From: RI-153 sp041391225
Lineage (GTDB): Bacteria; Chloroflexota; Anaerolineae; Caldilineales; Caldilineaceae
Direction: 5' to 3'
Assembly (NCBI GenBank): GCA_041391225.1
Contig: JAWKOL010000011.1
Coordinates: forward strand, 1-64,000
Length of the DNA: 64,000 nucleotides
The position numbers were made by a program, and so were the translations under genes. Below, in pieces: positions 53,901 through 63,536 of this stretch. The notes beneath the pieces are model-generated. The model saw nothing but the letters and a program-made list of their open reading frames with translations, searched no databases and was not told the DNA's origin. Numbering within the stretch: the stretch's first letter is position 1; each line of letters starts with the position of its first letter.

Positions 53901-55911
53901 ACGGCGTTCATCGGGCAGAGCGTGCAGATCTGGTTGGGCGGCATACCGGTGAGCACCGCCGAGCCGACGCGCCTGAATGTGGATGATGTCTTCCTCTTCT
54001 CCTGTCGCACCGATATCCAGGGAGGGACACAGTTCTACTTGCCTCACGTCTTCGCTGACCAACCAGCGCCGACACCGACACCAACGTTGACACCGACATC
54101 AACGCCGCCCGTCGGCGATCCGCTGGCCGCGCCCGAAACCCTTGGCCCCGGCGCGCTGGATAGAGCCGACAACACAGACACGGCGTGGTATCGCACGGCT
54201 AACGGGAAACTCGTATCCGGCAACGCCGCCGAACCCTTCCCGCTGGCTGCGTCGATCCGTGTGCGTGGATTGGCGACCGGCAACGATGGACTCCTGGCCG
54301 CTACGGATCAGGGCGTCTACCGCCGCGACAAGACGTTCCGCTGGCAGCGCATTAGCGAGGTCAGCGCGTCACATCGGGCATGCGTTCGCCGTCACCTGGA
54401 TCACGCCGGATGAGCAACCTGACCAGATTTGGGAGAGTGTCAACGGCGGCGCCTGGCAAGATGTGTCCGCGGGGCTGAGCGGTGAGGTTGTCAGTGCCGT
54501 CGAAGCATGGACATACGATCAATACGTGTTGACGCTGCGTCAGGGCTACTACATCCTGTGGCGGCGTACCGTGGAGCAACCTACCTGGGCCGAAGTCGCC
54601 GTGGTACCCGGCGCGGCTGTGGCCTACACCGCGGACGGCATCCCCGGCAGCCTCATTTACCGGTTCGGCGTACCGCGCGTCGGCAGCAGCGACGGTAAGC
54701 TCTACGATCTGCACATAGACGAGAATGGTTCGCGCTGGGAGATGGTCCACGATTTCGGAGCGGGCGTCTTCCCGCTCCAAGTGTCCGCAGATGAGATCAG
54801 CGCCATCGATCTGGAAAGCGGCGAGATCCAGGTGTACAACTGGCAAGGTGGGTTGGAAGGAGAGTGGGTACTCGGCTCCCGACACGACCCGGCGCTGCCG
54901 ATGGGGGCCAATGGCTTCCGTCAAGTCCTCGGCGTCAGCACGCCGCTACAAGTGGGATTCGCCGGAATGGGTTTGGACAGTGAAGGCGCGCTCTATCGCT
55001 TCGACATGGAAGAGGAGAACGAAGAACCAGTCTGGAAGTGGCGACTTGTCACCACCACACCACAGCGTAGCGATTTCGTCGTAGCACAACTGGAATCCGA
55101 TCAGGTTGGTCCACTGTACAGCGGTGACCGTTTACAGTGGACGGGCAGCGAGTGCAACGCGTCGGAGGACAGTTTCTACCGCAGCCTGGACAAGGGACTG
55201 ACCTGGACAGAAGTGGTGAGCGACACGGCGCGCCAGCCTGTCACGTCGTTTTTCAGCAAGCCCGAATTTGTGCTGGTCGCCACCTGTACCGGCCCCAGCA
55301 TCAGCGTCGACGGCGGTGAAACCTGGCGTAGCCCTACGCAACTAGGCTGGCCGCTACCCGTCGGCGCGTCGCATTTGGTCATCTTCACCGAACAGGACGA
55401 CAACATCCTCTATGCTGCCGGCGTCGACGAGGACGGCAACGGCTTCCTTCTGCGCGCGCCATTCGATCCTGCAACCGGCGACATGGTCACATGGACGGCA
55501 ATCACACCGGACGGGATGCAAGCGCCCACTGCCCTCGCCGTCTTCTTCGACTACGTAGACCAGGGGATCGCCCACAGTATTTACCTGGTCGATGCCGCCA
55601 CCGTCTGGTTGTCCGCAGACGACGGCGTCACCTGGCAACAGCGCAACGACAACCTTAACGGCGCGCAGATTCGTGCTTTCTACCCATACGGCAACAGCCA
55701 GACACAAAGTACAGGCATCCTCGCTGCCACCGACAAGGGGATCTTCCTTGGCCCAGTTGCTGGGCAAACCGGACCCTGGATCGCCACAGAGTATCCGTAC
55801 ACAACGCAGCCGGTCAGTTTCGCTGCTTTCTATCCCTGGGCGGTCTACTTGAACGGCGAAAACGGCGTCTTTGAACTGCCGCACGATTTCTTCACCTACA
55901 TCGCGCCCTAG
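50973..55911 (+). CDS. Large modular secreted protein: beta-helix, three jelly-roll-like domains, beta-propeller-like end (one frameshift)
   Basis: About 1646 residues after repair. A signal or anchor helix (WALIGLFVLLAVIGGATAFALA) is followed by a parallel beta-helix (about 70-410, ADPLFVDLDNGDFRLSAQSPAIDMGG). Then come three related domains, each opening with a Cys (CRQLL, CTQLL, CPQLL) and closing with a Cys, separated by Thr/Pro linkers. The shared core is RAELVDPQSGEVVAVLW / RAELVDPQTGEVLDVLW, probably binding surfaces. The remaining part (QIWESVNGGAWQDVSAGLSG, YRSLDKGLTWTEV, SVDGGETWRSP) looks like a BNR/sialidase-type propeller. The frame breaks near 54378. A two-base loss in a CGCG run would join the parts. 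Confidence 0.82.
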
Positions 55912-55960
55912 GGCGTTTCGTCTCCGCGGACACGCTTGTCCCCTGCCTTCGCCAACATGC

Positions 55961-55997
55961 AAAGCGCCCAGCCGGTACCGGCTGGGCGCTTTTTTAT
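55961..55997 (+). terminator. Terminator of the modular protein gene
   Basis: A perfect palindrome of 16 bp per arm (55961-55976 with 55977-55992, GGTACC at its centre) is followed by a T-run. Confidence 0.92.
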
Positions 55998-56015
55998 TGA
56001 AAACCAATCACAAAC

Positions 56016-57769
56016 CTACACCGCGCCGTCGTAGACGTTCCCTGTATTGGCGTCGAGGACGATGAGTTGGCCGTCTTGGAACTCGTCCCAGTAGCCGCGG
56101 GCGCCGACGATGGCAGGGATGCCCAATTCGATGGCGGCCAGGGCGGCGTAGCTCTCCATGCCCGGCTCCTGGGTGATCAGCCCACCCACCTGGTAGACAA
56201 GGTCGGCGCAGGCGGCGTCGATCTTCTCGGCCACGAGGACATCCTGCATGCTGGCCGAGATGCCCTGGCACGACTGACCCGGCTTGATGCGGATCACACG
56301 GCCGCTGATGCGACGATGCCCCAAACCTGTGCCGGTGATGAGGATACGCGAAATACGCCGCACTGTCATCACGTTGGTAGCGCCAGGGACGCCACCCACG
56401 GCCCCACCCGTCACCAGCACGATGTCGCCCTGATCCACGTAGCCGGCCTGGTGGAAGCGGCGGATGGCGTCGTCCACCACTTCGTCGGTGGTGTTCATGC
56501 GCTCGCCCATCAACGTGTAGACGCCCCAATAAAGCGCCAGTTGACGATGCACAATCGGGCTGGGCGTCACCGCGATAATGGGGACCGACGGGCGGAAGCG
56601 TGATAGCTTTTTGGCTGTGGCTCCACTCACCGTCGGCGCGATGATGGCCGCCGCGCCCACCTCGTGGGCAGTCACCACGGTGGCGTGGCTCACGGCGCCG
56701 GCAATCGAATCAATCTTCTCAAATTGTTGTGGCCCATTCGGCTGGCTGAGCGAGCGCACGCGTTCGGCCTCTTCGGCGATCTTCACCATCGTCTGCACCG
56801 CCCGCACGGGGTAGGAACCGCTGGCCGTTTCACCGGAAAGCATGATGGCGTCGCTGCCGTCGAGGACAGCGTTGGCCACGTCGCTGGCTTCGGCGCGGGT
56901 GGGGCGCGGGTTGCGGATCATGGAATCAAGCATCTGTGTGGCCGTGATCACCGGCTTGTCGGTGTTACCGCAGCGGGCGATGATCATCTTCTGCACCATC
57001 GGCACGGCTTCAGGGCTGGTCTCGATGCCCAGGTCGCCGCGCGCCACCATGATGCCGTCGGACGCTTCGATGATCTCCTCGATGTTGCGCACCGCTTCGG
57101 GCTTCTCGATTTTGGAGATGATAGGCGTTGTGCGCCCGAATGCGGCGCGCCCGCGGATGATGGCGCGCAGTTCTTCCACGTCTTTGGCGGTGCGCACAAA
57201 GCTGAGGGCGATCCAATCGGCCTGTTGCTCCAGGGCGAACTCAACGTCGTTGCGGTCTTTTTCGGTGAGCGAGGGGATCTGCAACTGGGTGTGGGGCAGG
57301 TTCATGCCCTTGTTGTCCATCAACTGGCCGCCCACGATCACACGCGTAACGATGTCCTTGCCCACGGCGCGCACAACCTCGACTTCGAGCAGGCCGTCGT
57401 CGAGCAGGATACGCTCACCGGGCTTGACGCTGCCGGGCAGTTCCTGGTTCTGAATCGGCACCCGTCCTGGCCCGCCCACGATGGATTCGGCGGTCATGAT
57501 CAGTTCTTCGCCCGCTTTGAGTGGCACGCCGCCTTCTTGCATCTTGCCCACACGCAGTTTGGGGCCTTGCAGATCGGCCAGAATGGCGACGGGGCGGTTG
57601 ACCGCCTGGGAAATCTCACGGATGCGCCGGATGTTCTCGGCGTGATAGTCGTAGGTGCCGTGGCTCATGTTCATGCGCGCACGTTCATACCGGCCTCGAT
57701 CAACTGGGTGAGGACTTCGGGGTCGCGGCTGGTTGGCCCGATGGTACAGACGATTTTGACACGTCGCAT
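56016..57769 (-). CDS. pyk: Pyruvate kinase with C-terminal extra domain (one frameshift)
   Basis: Converts PEP and ADP to pyruvate and ATP. About 584 residues from the ATG at 57769 (AAGGAA upstream). The N-terminus MRRVKIVCTIGPTSRDPEVL is joined to the rest at about 57671, where a missing base splits the conserved GMNVARMNMSHG. Catalytic segments are intact: ISKIEKPEAVRNIEEI, MVARGDLGIE, TATQMLDSM, DAIMLSGETASG. After residue about 475 comes an extra domain like that of Bacillus enzymes (GGLITQEPGMESYAALAAIE), a phosphohistidine-type domain without its His. Probably an assembly indel. Confidence 0.94.
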
Positions 57770-57951
57770 AATGATTCCTTCGTTTGGTGGCGCGGCAACA
57801 TGGAGAGGCCCGTCCACATTACCCCGTGATAAAGACGCTACGCCGCTTTGCCGATGCTTCGATCGGTTGGCGGTGCCTGTGGGGCGACGGTCCGCAATGT
57901 TGAGGACAACAGGGTGGAAGTCTATATTCGATTCTACAATGTATACGGTGA

Positions 57952-57979
57952 AAACCCGACGTTGCGATCCGTCGGGTTT
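57952..57979 (-). terminator. Terminator of the DGNHR-protein gene
   Basis: A perfect 10 bp stem AAACCCGACG / CGTCGGGTTT is followed by a T-run on the minus strand. It lies upstream of pyk and closes the gene at 58116-59183. Confidence 0.7.
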
Positions 57980-58040
57980 GTATGAACAGGCAATCTTGGT
58001 CGGCAAACACGCTTGCAAAGCGATACCAACCCACTCCGGT

Positions 58041-58096
58041 AGGGGTTCAGCATGTTGAACCCTCTGGCGATCTTGGGCGCAGCATGCTGCGCCCCT
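58041..58096. repeat. Twin GGGCGCAGCATGCTGCGCCC-type palindromes
   Basis: GGGTTCAGCATGTTGAACCC (58043-58062, one mismatched pair) and the perfect GGGCGCAGCATGCTGCGCCC (58075-58094) lie side by side. A relative with an ATATAT centre is inside the element at 20297-20370. Confidence 0.8.
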
Positions 58097-58115
58097 ACAG
58101 GAGCAGACAGGTTGC

Positions 58116-59183
58116 TCAGGCGACAGGCGCTTCGATCGATTCGTGGGTTGCTTGGCGCATACGCTTTTCGGCTTCCAGCAACGTCATTTCGCCGGCGGCG
58201 CGGCGCGCTTTGGCGGCGGCGAATTCCTCGGCGCTCATGCCCACAGGACGACGACTGCCCAGCGTGCGTTGCAGCCCCACGCGCAACCCCTTGATGGTGC
58301 GTTTGACGGGGCGCTCGCTGTAGCGTTCGGCAAAAGTGGCCACGGCGGCTTCGGCGCTGAGCGGCGCAAGCCCGTAGTCTTCGGCCAGTTCTTCGCGATG
58401 TTTGGTGATCCAGAGATAGAGGTCCGCTTCGGTGCGGTCTGGGAACTCCTGCAACAGGTTGTAGTGGCGGATCGCCTCGATCACGGGCAGGTAGATGCTG
58501 TCGTACCAGCTCATAACGATGTCGCTCGGCCCAAGGCGCCGGTTGGCGCCCTGGCGATCCAGTGTCATATTTTGCAGGTAGCCATGCACTTCGATGTGCT
58601 TCTCGATCAACGGGTATTGGCCCGGCACCGTGAGCATCAGATCCGCGCCAGGACGCAACACATCCAGCCGCGTGCGCTCCAGAAAGTCGACGTACTCCAT
58701 CTTGATGATCCAGCGATCTCGCTCGAAATCATCCAGCGTGAGCACGAATGGCGCGGCCAACTCGGTGACGTACGCCTCGATGGTGTCGATCTTGTTGGCG
58801 CGGGCCACGCTGACGCGGTGGTTGCCGTCTTGCACAAAGTAGACATCGCCCACTTTGTATAATTCCACCGGCGGCAATGTCTCCAGCGCGTTGAGCGCGG
58901 CGTCGAGATTGGCCCAACGGTCGCTGTTTACACGATTGCGCGGCAGGAATTCACGGGTGAAATCGTGATATCGGCCCAGACTGCCCACGATCTTCTCGAC
59001 AGGTACGTTGTCCAGGCGCTTGCCCACTTCTTGACGAATTTTAAGCCGCTTGGCGACTTCTTCAAAGTTTACGAGATTTGTATTTGTTCCAGTGATCAGC
59101 CCGAGCAGATCCTGCATCTGCGCTTTGCGCACATTGCGCATGTAGCGTTCTCGGGCGACCGACGCATGATATATTGTAGTCAT
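58116..59183 (-). CDS. ParB/sulfiredoxin-fold-like protein with DGNHR motif (DUF4032-like)
   Basis: 355 residues from the ATG at 59183 (AAAGGAG upstream). The motif VYFVQDGNHRVSVARA near residues 118-133 is the core of ParB/Srx-type folds, which bind nucleotide there. The N-terminal part is helical (MQDLLGLITGTNTNLVNFEE) and the C-terminal half contains MSWYDSIYLPVIEAIRHYNL and KHREELAEDYGL. No DNA-binding HTH is apparent, so it is probably not a partition protein. DUF4032 is my best recollection for the family. Confidence 0.65.
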   Translation of the reverse strand: MTTIYHASVARERYMRNVRKAQMQDLLGLITGTNTNLVNFEEVAKRLKIRQEVGKRLDNVPVEKIVGSLGRYHDFTREFLPRNRVNSDRWANLDAALNALETLPPVELYKVGDVYFVQDGNHRVSVARANKIDTIEAYVTELAAPFVLTLDDFERDRWIIKMEYVDFLERTRLDVLRPGADLMLTVPGQYPLIEKHIEVHGYLQNMTLDRQGANRRLGPSDIVMSWYDSIYLPVIEAIRHYNLLQEFPDRTEADLYLWITKHREELAEDYGLAPLSAEAAVATFAERYSERPVKRTIKGLRVGLQRTLGSRRPVGMSAEEFAAAKARRAAGEMTLLEAEKRMRQATHESIEAPVA

Positions 59184-59624
59184 CGGACTCCTTTCGTCCA
59201 ACCGCACTAGTCACTAACCGGAAATTACAGTGCGTAGCAGCATGTGTGATCTGTGTGGCCTGCCACATTGAGCTGCTGTGAATTTCCGGGTAGATTCTTA
59301 CGCGACGCCGACAGGCGCTACGTCCGGGGGGTGCCGGTTGGAATGATCCTCTCGACAACGGCGCAGCACGCTTGGAAGACGGCTGCTGTCGTCGGAGTCC
59401 ATTCAAACCCTATACTTGAGCATAACGGCATTCTTGTCAACCTGACAGATCGTTTTGGCCCAACTTTTCCCCAACTTTTCTACGTAGATCGTTGGTCAAC
59501 TGCATAGAAAAGCAGGTGAAAGGTCAGCGCCATTGCTGCCATTCACCTGCCCTTCGTCGCAGAATATCAGGTTTTGGAAGAAGCCGCCGGATCATAGCCG
59601 GTCGGCTTGCCGTCTCTCAGTCTA
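59184..59624. other. Gene-free interval
   Basis: This stretch of 441 bases separates two minus-strand genes. Short open frames exist but none has a ribosome site or recognisable product. No strong palindrome was seen. Confidence 0.5.
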
Positions 59625-60878
59625 CTACTGATAGGTGACGTTGGATGTATCCCGAATTACCTGCACCCAGCTCTGACCGGGCTTGAGCGGGATCAACTGC
59701 TCGCCGGGGCCGAACCAGCGCGGGGTGTTCTGATCGCTGGCGCGCCACGTGCCTTCGTAGACCCGCCCGTCGCGGAAGATGCGCAGATCGCCGAAGCCGT
59801 AGAGTTCGATGTTGACGCCCTTGGTGCCCAGGCTGTCTTCGACGATGTCGGTGAGAATGTGGTTGGCCGTGAGCACGATGACAGTGTTGGTGGTCACCTG
59901 CTGGCCGGTGGTGTTGTCGATGTGCGCCTGCCCGCCCTGGAAGCGGACGTAGACGTTGCGCTCGGCGTCGTAGCGCCATTCCACGTTATTGCCGCCGGGG
60001 TAGGTGATCTGAATGGTGGAAGCCACGCTGGTGCTGAAATCGGCGGGCGCTTCGCTGAAGGTGAAGCCTTCGCGATCCCAACTCTTGTACGTCCCGTCGG
60101 GGTTGAGCAGATTGTTGATCACCTTCTGGCAGTAAAGCTGCTGCGGATTCGCCTGGCAGCGCGCCGCCACATCGGCCAACCAGCGGCGCACGCCATCGGT
60201 GCTGGCCTGCATACGCGTGCGGTAGTCGCTGCCGATGCTGCTGTAGTAGACGGTGTTGCTGGGATCGTCGATGTCGGCGTCGAGGTAGGGGAAGCCTACT
60301 TCGTTCTTCAGTAGGTAACGGATGTCATCGCTGCCGCCGGAGCAGGCCAGCGCGCCGTCGTACATGTAGGTGATCCAGATATTGGGGAAGCGGGCGCTGC
60401 GCACGGGGCCGACACGCGCTGCGTCCTGGCTCTGGTACATAGCCGCCATGCGCGTGGTGGTGAAGCCGTCGACGATGTATTCGTAGACGAGATCGGCGGC
60501 GGTCAGCCCGTAGTGGGCGCTGCGGCCAACGCTATCGTTGTTGACGCAGACGAAGATTGGACGCAGATCAAGCCGCGCCGGATCGTCCACAGTGAGGCCG
60601 GTGAAGGGCGAGATGTTGGCCGGCATGGGCGTCGGCGTGGGCGGTTCCGGCGTGGGAGTAGGCGGTTCAGGTGTGGCGGTAGGCGCTTCGGCCACAGCCG
60701 GCGGTTGCGTGGCTGCGGGCGCTGCACTCTGTTCAGCCGTCGCCGGTGTCTTGGTTGGTGTGGGCGTGGGCGCCGACGCCGCCGGTCCACAGGCGGAAAG
60801 TACGAAGACTGCGCCTATCAGCAGCCACAACATCACAGGAAAGCGCATCGCGTAGAAGCGATCTGTTTTGATCTCCAT
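59625..60878 (-). CDS. DUF3048-domain lipoprotein (YerB-like)
   Basis: 417 residues from the ATG at 60878. It has a lipoprotein signal (LLIGAVFVLSAC) and a Pro/Thr/Glu linker of PPTPTPE units to about residue 95. The DUF3048 N-terminal part is SPFTGLTVDDPARLDLRPIF, VNNDSVGRSAHYGLTAADLV, RVGPVRSARFPNIW. The C-terminal domain includes NTVIVLTANH and RWFGPGEQLIPLKPGQSWVQ. Surface-exposed, of unknown role. A divergent extended -10 promoter lies at 60932-60940. Confidence 0.9.
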   Translation of the reverse strand: MEIKTDRFYAMRFPVMLWLLIGAVFVLSACGPAASAPTPTPTKTPATAEQSAAPAATQPPAVAEAPTATPEPPTPTPEPPTPTPMPANISPFTGLTVDDPARLDLRPIFVCVNNDSVGRSAHYGLTAADLVYEYIVDGFTTTRMAAMYQSQDAARVGPVRSARFPNIWITYMYDGALACSGGSDDIRYLLKNEVGFPYLDADIDDPSNTVYYSSIGSDYRTRMQASTDGVRRWLADVAARCQANPQQLYCQKVINNLLNPDGTYKSWDREGFTFSEAPADFSTSVASTIQITYPGGNNVEWRYDAERNVYVRFQGGQAHIDNTTGQQVTTNTVIVLTANHILTDIVEDSLGTKGVNIELYGFGDLRIFRDGRVYEGTWRASDQNTPRWFGPGEQLIPLKPGQSWVQVIRDTSNVTYQ

Positions 60879-60931
60879 ACAGGTCCAATCTCGGTGTAGA
60901 TAATGGCAGGATGAGGATAGAAACGCGCGGT

Positions 60932-60940
60932 AGTATACCA
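60932..60940 (-). promoter_or_regulatory. Extended -10 promoter of the DUF3048 gene
   Basis: On the minus strand TGG TATACT with no good -35. A plus-strand TGC TATAAT at 60960-60968 faces away from it. Confidence 0.5.
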
Positions 60941-60974
60941 TAGCTATCGAGATTCTACATGCTATAATGGTGGC

Positions 60975-61283
60975 ATGGACATGTTTCTGTGGCTTGCCGC
61001 ATTGATCGTTTTCATCGGCCACATCGCCGCAACGGCGTACCAACGCGCGACGATAATGCGCCCTTCGGCGACGGTTTCATCTGTACAGCGCTACGTGTGG
61101 CGCAGCTTTGCCGCCGGTCTGCTGCTGTGGGGATACCGGTACGCGCCGTTTGCGTCGGTCCTGGCGGCGTGGGCGACACACGTTCTACGCGCCACACGGC
61201 GGGCGGCGTCACTCCTAGCGCTGTTGCCACATGCCCATCTTCCCCATCGCGCCTTCGCGCTCTCCTGCTCTCTCCTCGATTGA
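60975..61283 (+). CDS. Possible small membrane protein, leaderless
   Basis: 102 residues, beginning MDMFLWLAALIVFIGHIAAT with one clear helix. TATAAT at 60963-60968 would place the transcript start at or next to the ATG, so translation would be leaderless. The second half looks like random frame (ALLPHAHLPHRAFALS), so the true gene may be shorter or absent. Confidence 0.25.
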   Translation: MDMFLWLAALIVFIGHIAATAYQRATIMRPSATVSSVQRYVWRSFAAGLLLWGYRYAPFASVLAAWATHVLRATRRAASLLALLPHAHLPHRAFALSCSLLD

Positions 61284-61312
61284 TCCTTTCGGCGGATACA
61301 ACTGATATTCGG

Positions 61313-61395
61313 AGTTGCGGACACGGATTGGAAGGAACACGGATTTTCTACTTTTCCATATTTCCTTTGCTCCGTGTCCACAAACGCTGATCCTT
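61313..61395. repeat. CACGGATT-word degenerate palindrome
   Basis: GACACGGATTGGAAGG and AACACGGATTTTC face CTCCGTGTCC with partial complementarity. Same word style as 44455-44605. Confidence 0.55.
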
Positions 61396-61426
61396 CACTG
61401 TGGAACAATTCCGAAAGGACACGAAA

Positions 61427-62098
61427 ATGCAATCCCTGTCGATTCGACTTGGCTATTGGTCGGCGCTCGTTGCCGTGCTGACCTTTGTTGTCTATACCGT
61501 ATGTTTCGTCGTGATCCTGGCTACGGGACCTGTGTTCCTGTGGAGGGATTTCGACGCCTACCTGGTCTACACACAGCAGTATCACAGCTTTTGGCCCGAA
61601 CTGGGGCGGCTGAGCATGATCGTGTTCGGCCTTAGTTTCGTGGTGGTGCTGGCCGCGGTGGAAGATGTCACCGCGGGCGAGACCAAGTTCCTGGCGCGGT
61701 TGGGGCTGCTCTTCGGCCTGGCCGCGGTGACGTTGACCGGCGCGTTCTACTTCGTGCAGATCAGCGCGGTGCGCCTCAACCTGGCCCAGGGCGCGGTGAC
61801 CGGTTTGGAGCAGGTGATCCAAGGCAACCCCTATTCGGCGTTCGCCGCCCTCAACATGATGGGCTGGACGGTGCTGCTGGGGCTGTCTTCGCTCTTCGTG
61901 GCGCCGGCCTTCCGCGGTGGGCGGGCGGCGGCTGTGACGCGCTGGGCGTTCCTGGTGAACGGCGTTAGTTGTCTGATCGGCGCGTTGGGCTACATCTTCA
62001 ACATCTTCGTCGTGGTCCTCGTCACCATGAACCTGGTGCTCGGCGGCGCGCTGATCACGGCGATGGTGGGGGTGGCGGTGTGGTTGAAGAGGCGGTGA
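61427..62098 (+). CDS. Polytopic membrane protein, unknown
   Basis: 223 residues from the ATG at 61427 (AAAGGAC 7 bases upstream). Six hydrophobic segments are seen, including ALVAVLTFVVYTVCFVVILA, LSMIVFGLSFVVVLAAVEDV and VVVLVTMNLVLGGALITAMVGVAVWL. Not recognised. Its 3' end overlaps the convergent mobA gene by 44 bases. Confidence 0.75.
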   Translation: MQSLSIRLGYWSALVAVLTFVVYTVCFVVILATGPVFLWRDFDAYLVYTQQYHSFWPELGRLSMIVFGLSFVVVLAAVEDVTAGETKFLARLGLLFGLAAVTLTGAFYFVQISAVRLNLAQGAVTGLEQVIQGNPYSAFAALNMMGWTVLLGLSSLFVAPAFRGGRAAAVTRWAFLVNGVSCLIGALGYIFNIFVVVLVTMNLVLGGALITAMVGVAVWLKRR

Positions 62099-62711
62099 TC
62101 CGCAGCGCCAACTCGCTCCACTCTTCTTCGGTGTTGGCATTTGCAAACGATTCAAGCGCCGGATCGAATCTGCGGATGGTGTCTTCGTCGACGTGGAGGA
62201 CACGTACCTGCGCAAAGAAGCTGTCCATACGGCGGCGTCCGCTCTCTAACTGGGCCAGGACGGCAGGCAGGCAGCGTGGGTGGTAAAGGGCGTGTAGCGG
62301 TTGCGCTCGTCCGTGCGCGTGGGGGACGACGGCATCCCAGCGGGGAGCGCGATCCATGTCGACTTCGCTTGCCAGTTGGAGCAGCCGACCAAAGAGATTG
62401 GCGCTGACCAGAGGCATGTCGCATCCCACACAGATCAGCCAGTCGTCCACCTGGGCCAGCGCAGTGGCCAACCCGCCCAATGGACCGCAATCGGTGTAGG
62501 CGTCGGGCAGGCAGCGCGCCGACGTGTCCGCCATCGCCGCGCAGATGGCCGGATCGTTGGCAACGATGACAATGTCCTCGGCCAGCGGACTCAGCCGGTC
62601 GACCACCAGCCGGATCAGCGGTGTCCCCTGTGGCGTGGGCAGCAGCGCCTTGGGTCGCCCCATGCGGCGGCTCTGTCCACCGGCGTTAATGAAGAGGGTG
62701 GGTTGGGGCAT
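62055..62711 (-). CDS. mobA: Molybdenum cofactor guanylyltransferase (MobA-like)
   Basis: 218 residues. The nucleotide-binding N-terminus is FINAGGQSRRMGRPKALL and the metal-binding acidic motif is VGCDMPLVSANL. Related nucleotidyltransferases (MocA, IspD-like) share the first motif, but CDMP and the length fit MobA best. The C-terminal tail (STTPPPPPSP) overlaps the neighbouring gene. It implies molybdopterin guanine dinucleotide enzymes in this organism. Confidence 0.85.
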   Translation of the reverse strand: MPQPTLFINAGGQSRRMGRPKALLPTPQGTPLIRLVVDRLSPLAEDIVIVANDPAICAAMADTSARCLPDAYTDCGPLGGLATALAQVDDWLICVGCDMPLVSANLFGRLLQLASEVDMDRAPRWDAVVPHAHGRAQPLHALYHPRCLPAVLAQLESGRRRMDSFFAQVRVLHVDEDTIRRFDPALESFANANTEEEWSELALRITASSTTPPPPPSP

Positions 62712-62763
62712 GTTGATGTGCCTTTGTGGATCATCAAAATTCTAAACCGCCCGAGTAAACGAA

Positions 62764-62794
62764 AAAGCGGATCGACGTGTGGTCGATCCGCTTT
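62764..62794 (-). terminator. Terminator of acpP
   Basis: A perfect 13 bp stem AAAGCGGATCGAC / GTCGATCCGCTTT with a 5-base loop is followed by a T-run on the minus strand. Confidence 0.9.
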
Positions 62795-62820
62795 CGTTTG
62801 TCTGGGCTAGAAGGCTTCGC

Positions 62821-63051
62821 TTACGCGTCGAGGAAAGTGACCACGTCGCCTACGGTCTGGATCTCCTGCGCCTTTTCGTCGCTGATCTCGCCGCCGAATT
62901 CCTCCTCGAAGGCCATGATCAATTCCACCAGGTCGAGGCTGTCTGCGTCGAGATCGTCCTTGAAGCTGGCTTCCATCGTCACATCATCGGGATCGACGTC
63001 GAGCTGATCGACGATGATCTTGCGCACGCGTTCAAAAGTGTTGTCTGCCAT
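62821..63051 (-). CDS. acpP: Acyl carrier protein
   Basis: 76 residues, typical acidic ACP. The phosphopantetheine serine is in DLDADSLDLVELIMAFEEEF. AAGGGGA precedes the ATG at 63051. Fatty-acid synthesis carrier. It stands without fab genes in view and has its own consensus promoter about 180 bases upstream. Confidence 0.97.
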   Translation of the reverse strand: MADNTFERVRKIIVDQLDVDPDDVTMEASFKDDLDADSLDLVELIMAFEEEFGGEISDEKAQEIQTVGDVVTFLDA

Positions 63052-63238
63052 GGTACTTTCCCCTTTGTCCAAATGGGTTGTCGTTTGTCGGTAGTCTTTG
63101 TCGGTGAATTGGGTTGATTTCCGCAACCGGTGATTCAGGCGTGTTATGGGGTCTGATCGCCAGCGTTGGTATTCAGCAGGCCGGATCAGGTTGTCTACAA
63201 AAACATCCTGCTGTGATAGGACTGCGCAAACCTGACCC

Positions 63239-63267
63239 ATTGTAGCGATTGCCCTGAAAGCTGTCAA
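63239..63267 (-). promoter_or_regulatory. Consensus promoter of acpP
   Basis: On the minus strand TTGACA (63267-63262), a 17-base spacer, TACAAT (63244-63239). It gives a leader of roughly 180 bases. Confidence 0.75.
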
Positions 63268-63536
63268 AAGTGGCGGGCAGAAATGGTCGCCATATTAACT
63301 GTACTCTGGATGGCGCAACACTTGGAATTTCCAGGTCCGCCAATTAGAATGGACACGTTGTTGCGTCTGGCGTTGTTCTCGTTTGGTGGTGTTCTCGTTT
63401 GATGTTAACGCCGCTGCCGACGTAACCACCGAATACTATTCTTCACAACACGCCTGCGCGCCGTAAGTCGCGCACGCGGGCAAGATTGCTCGAATATGGG
63501 CGGTCGCGCACTCTTTTCTGCGGAACGGAGCCGAAT
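63268..63536. other. Divergent interval between acpP and the IPP isomerase gene
   Basis: No gene is visible. A direct repeat of GTTCTCGTTTG occurs twice within about 25 bases near 63375-63400. The promoter for the plus-strand gene must lie here but was not identified. Confidence 0.4.

Noticed and set aside
56664..58058. 464-residue plus-strand frame
   Set aside because: Shadow of pyk running past its start and into a palindrome. His/Gly-rich composition typical of antisense frames.
58116..59183. Calling the DGNHR protein a ParB chromosome-partition protein
   Set aside because: No helix-turn-helix and no parA neighbour. Only the nucleotide-binding-type motif is shared.
59253..59507. 84-residue plus-strand frame in the 59.2-59.6 kb gap
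   Set aside because: No ribosome site, no motif, ordinary composition for random frame.
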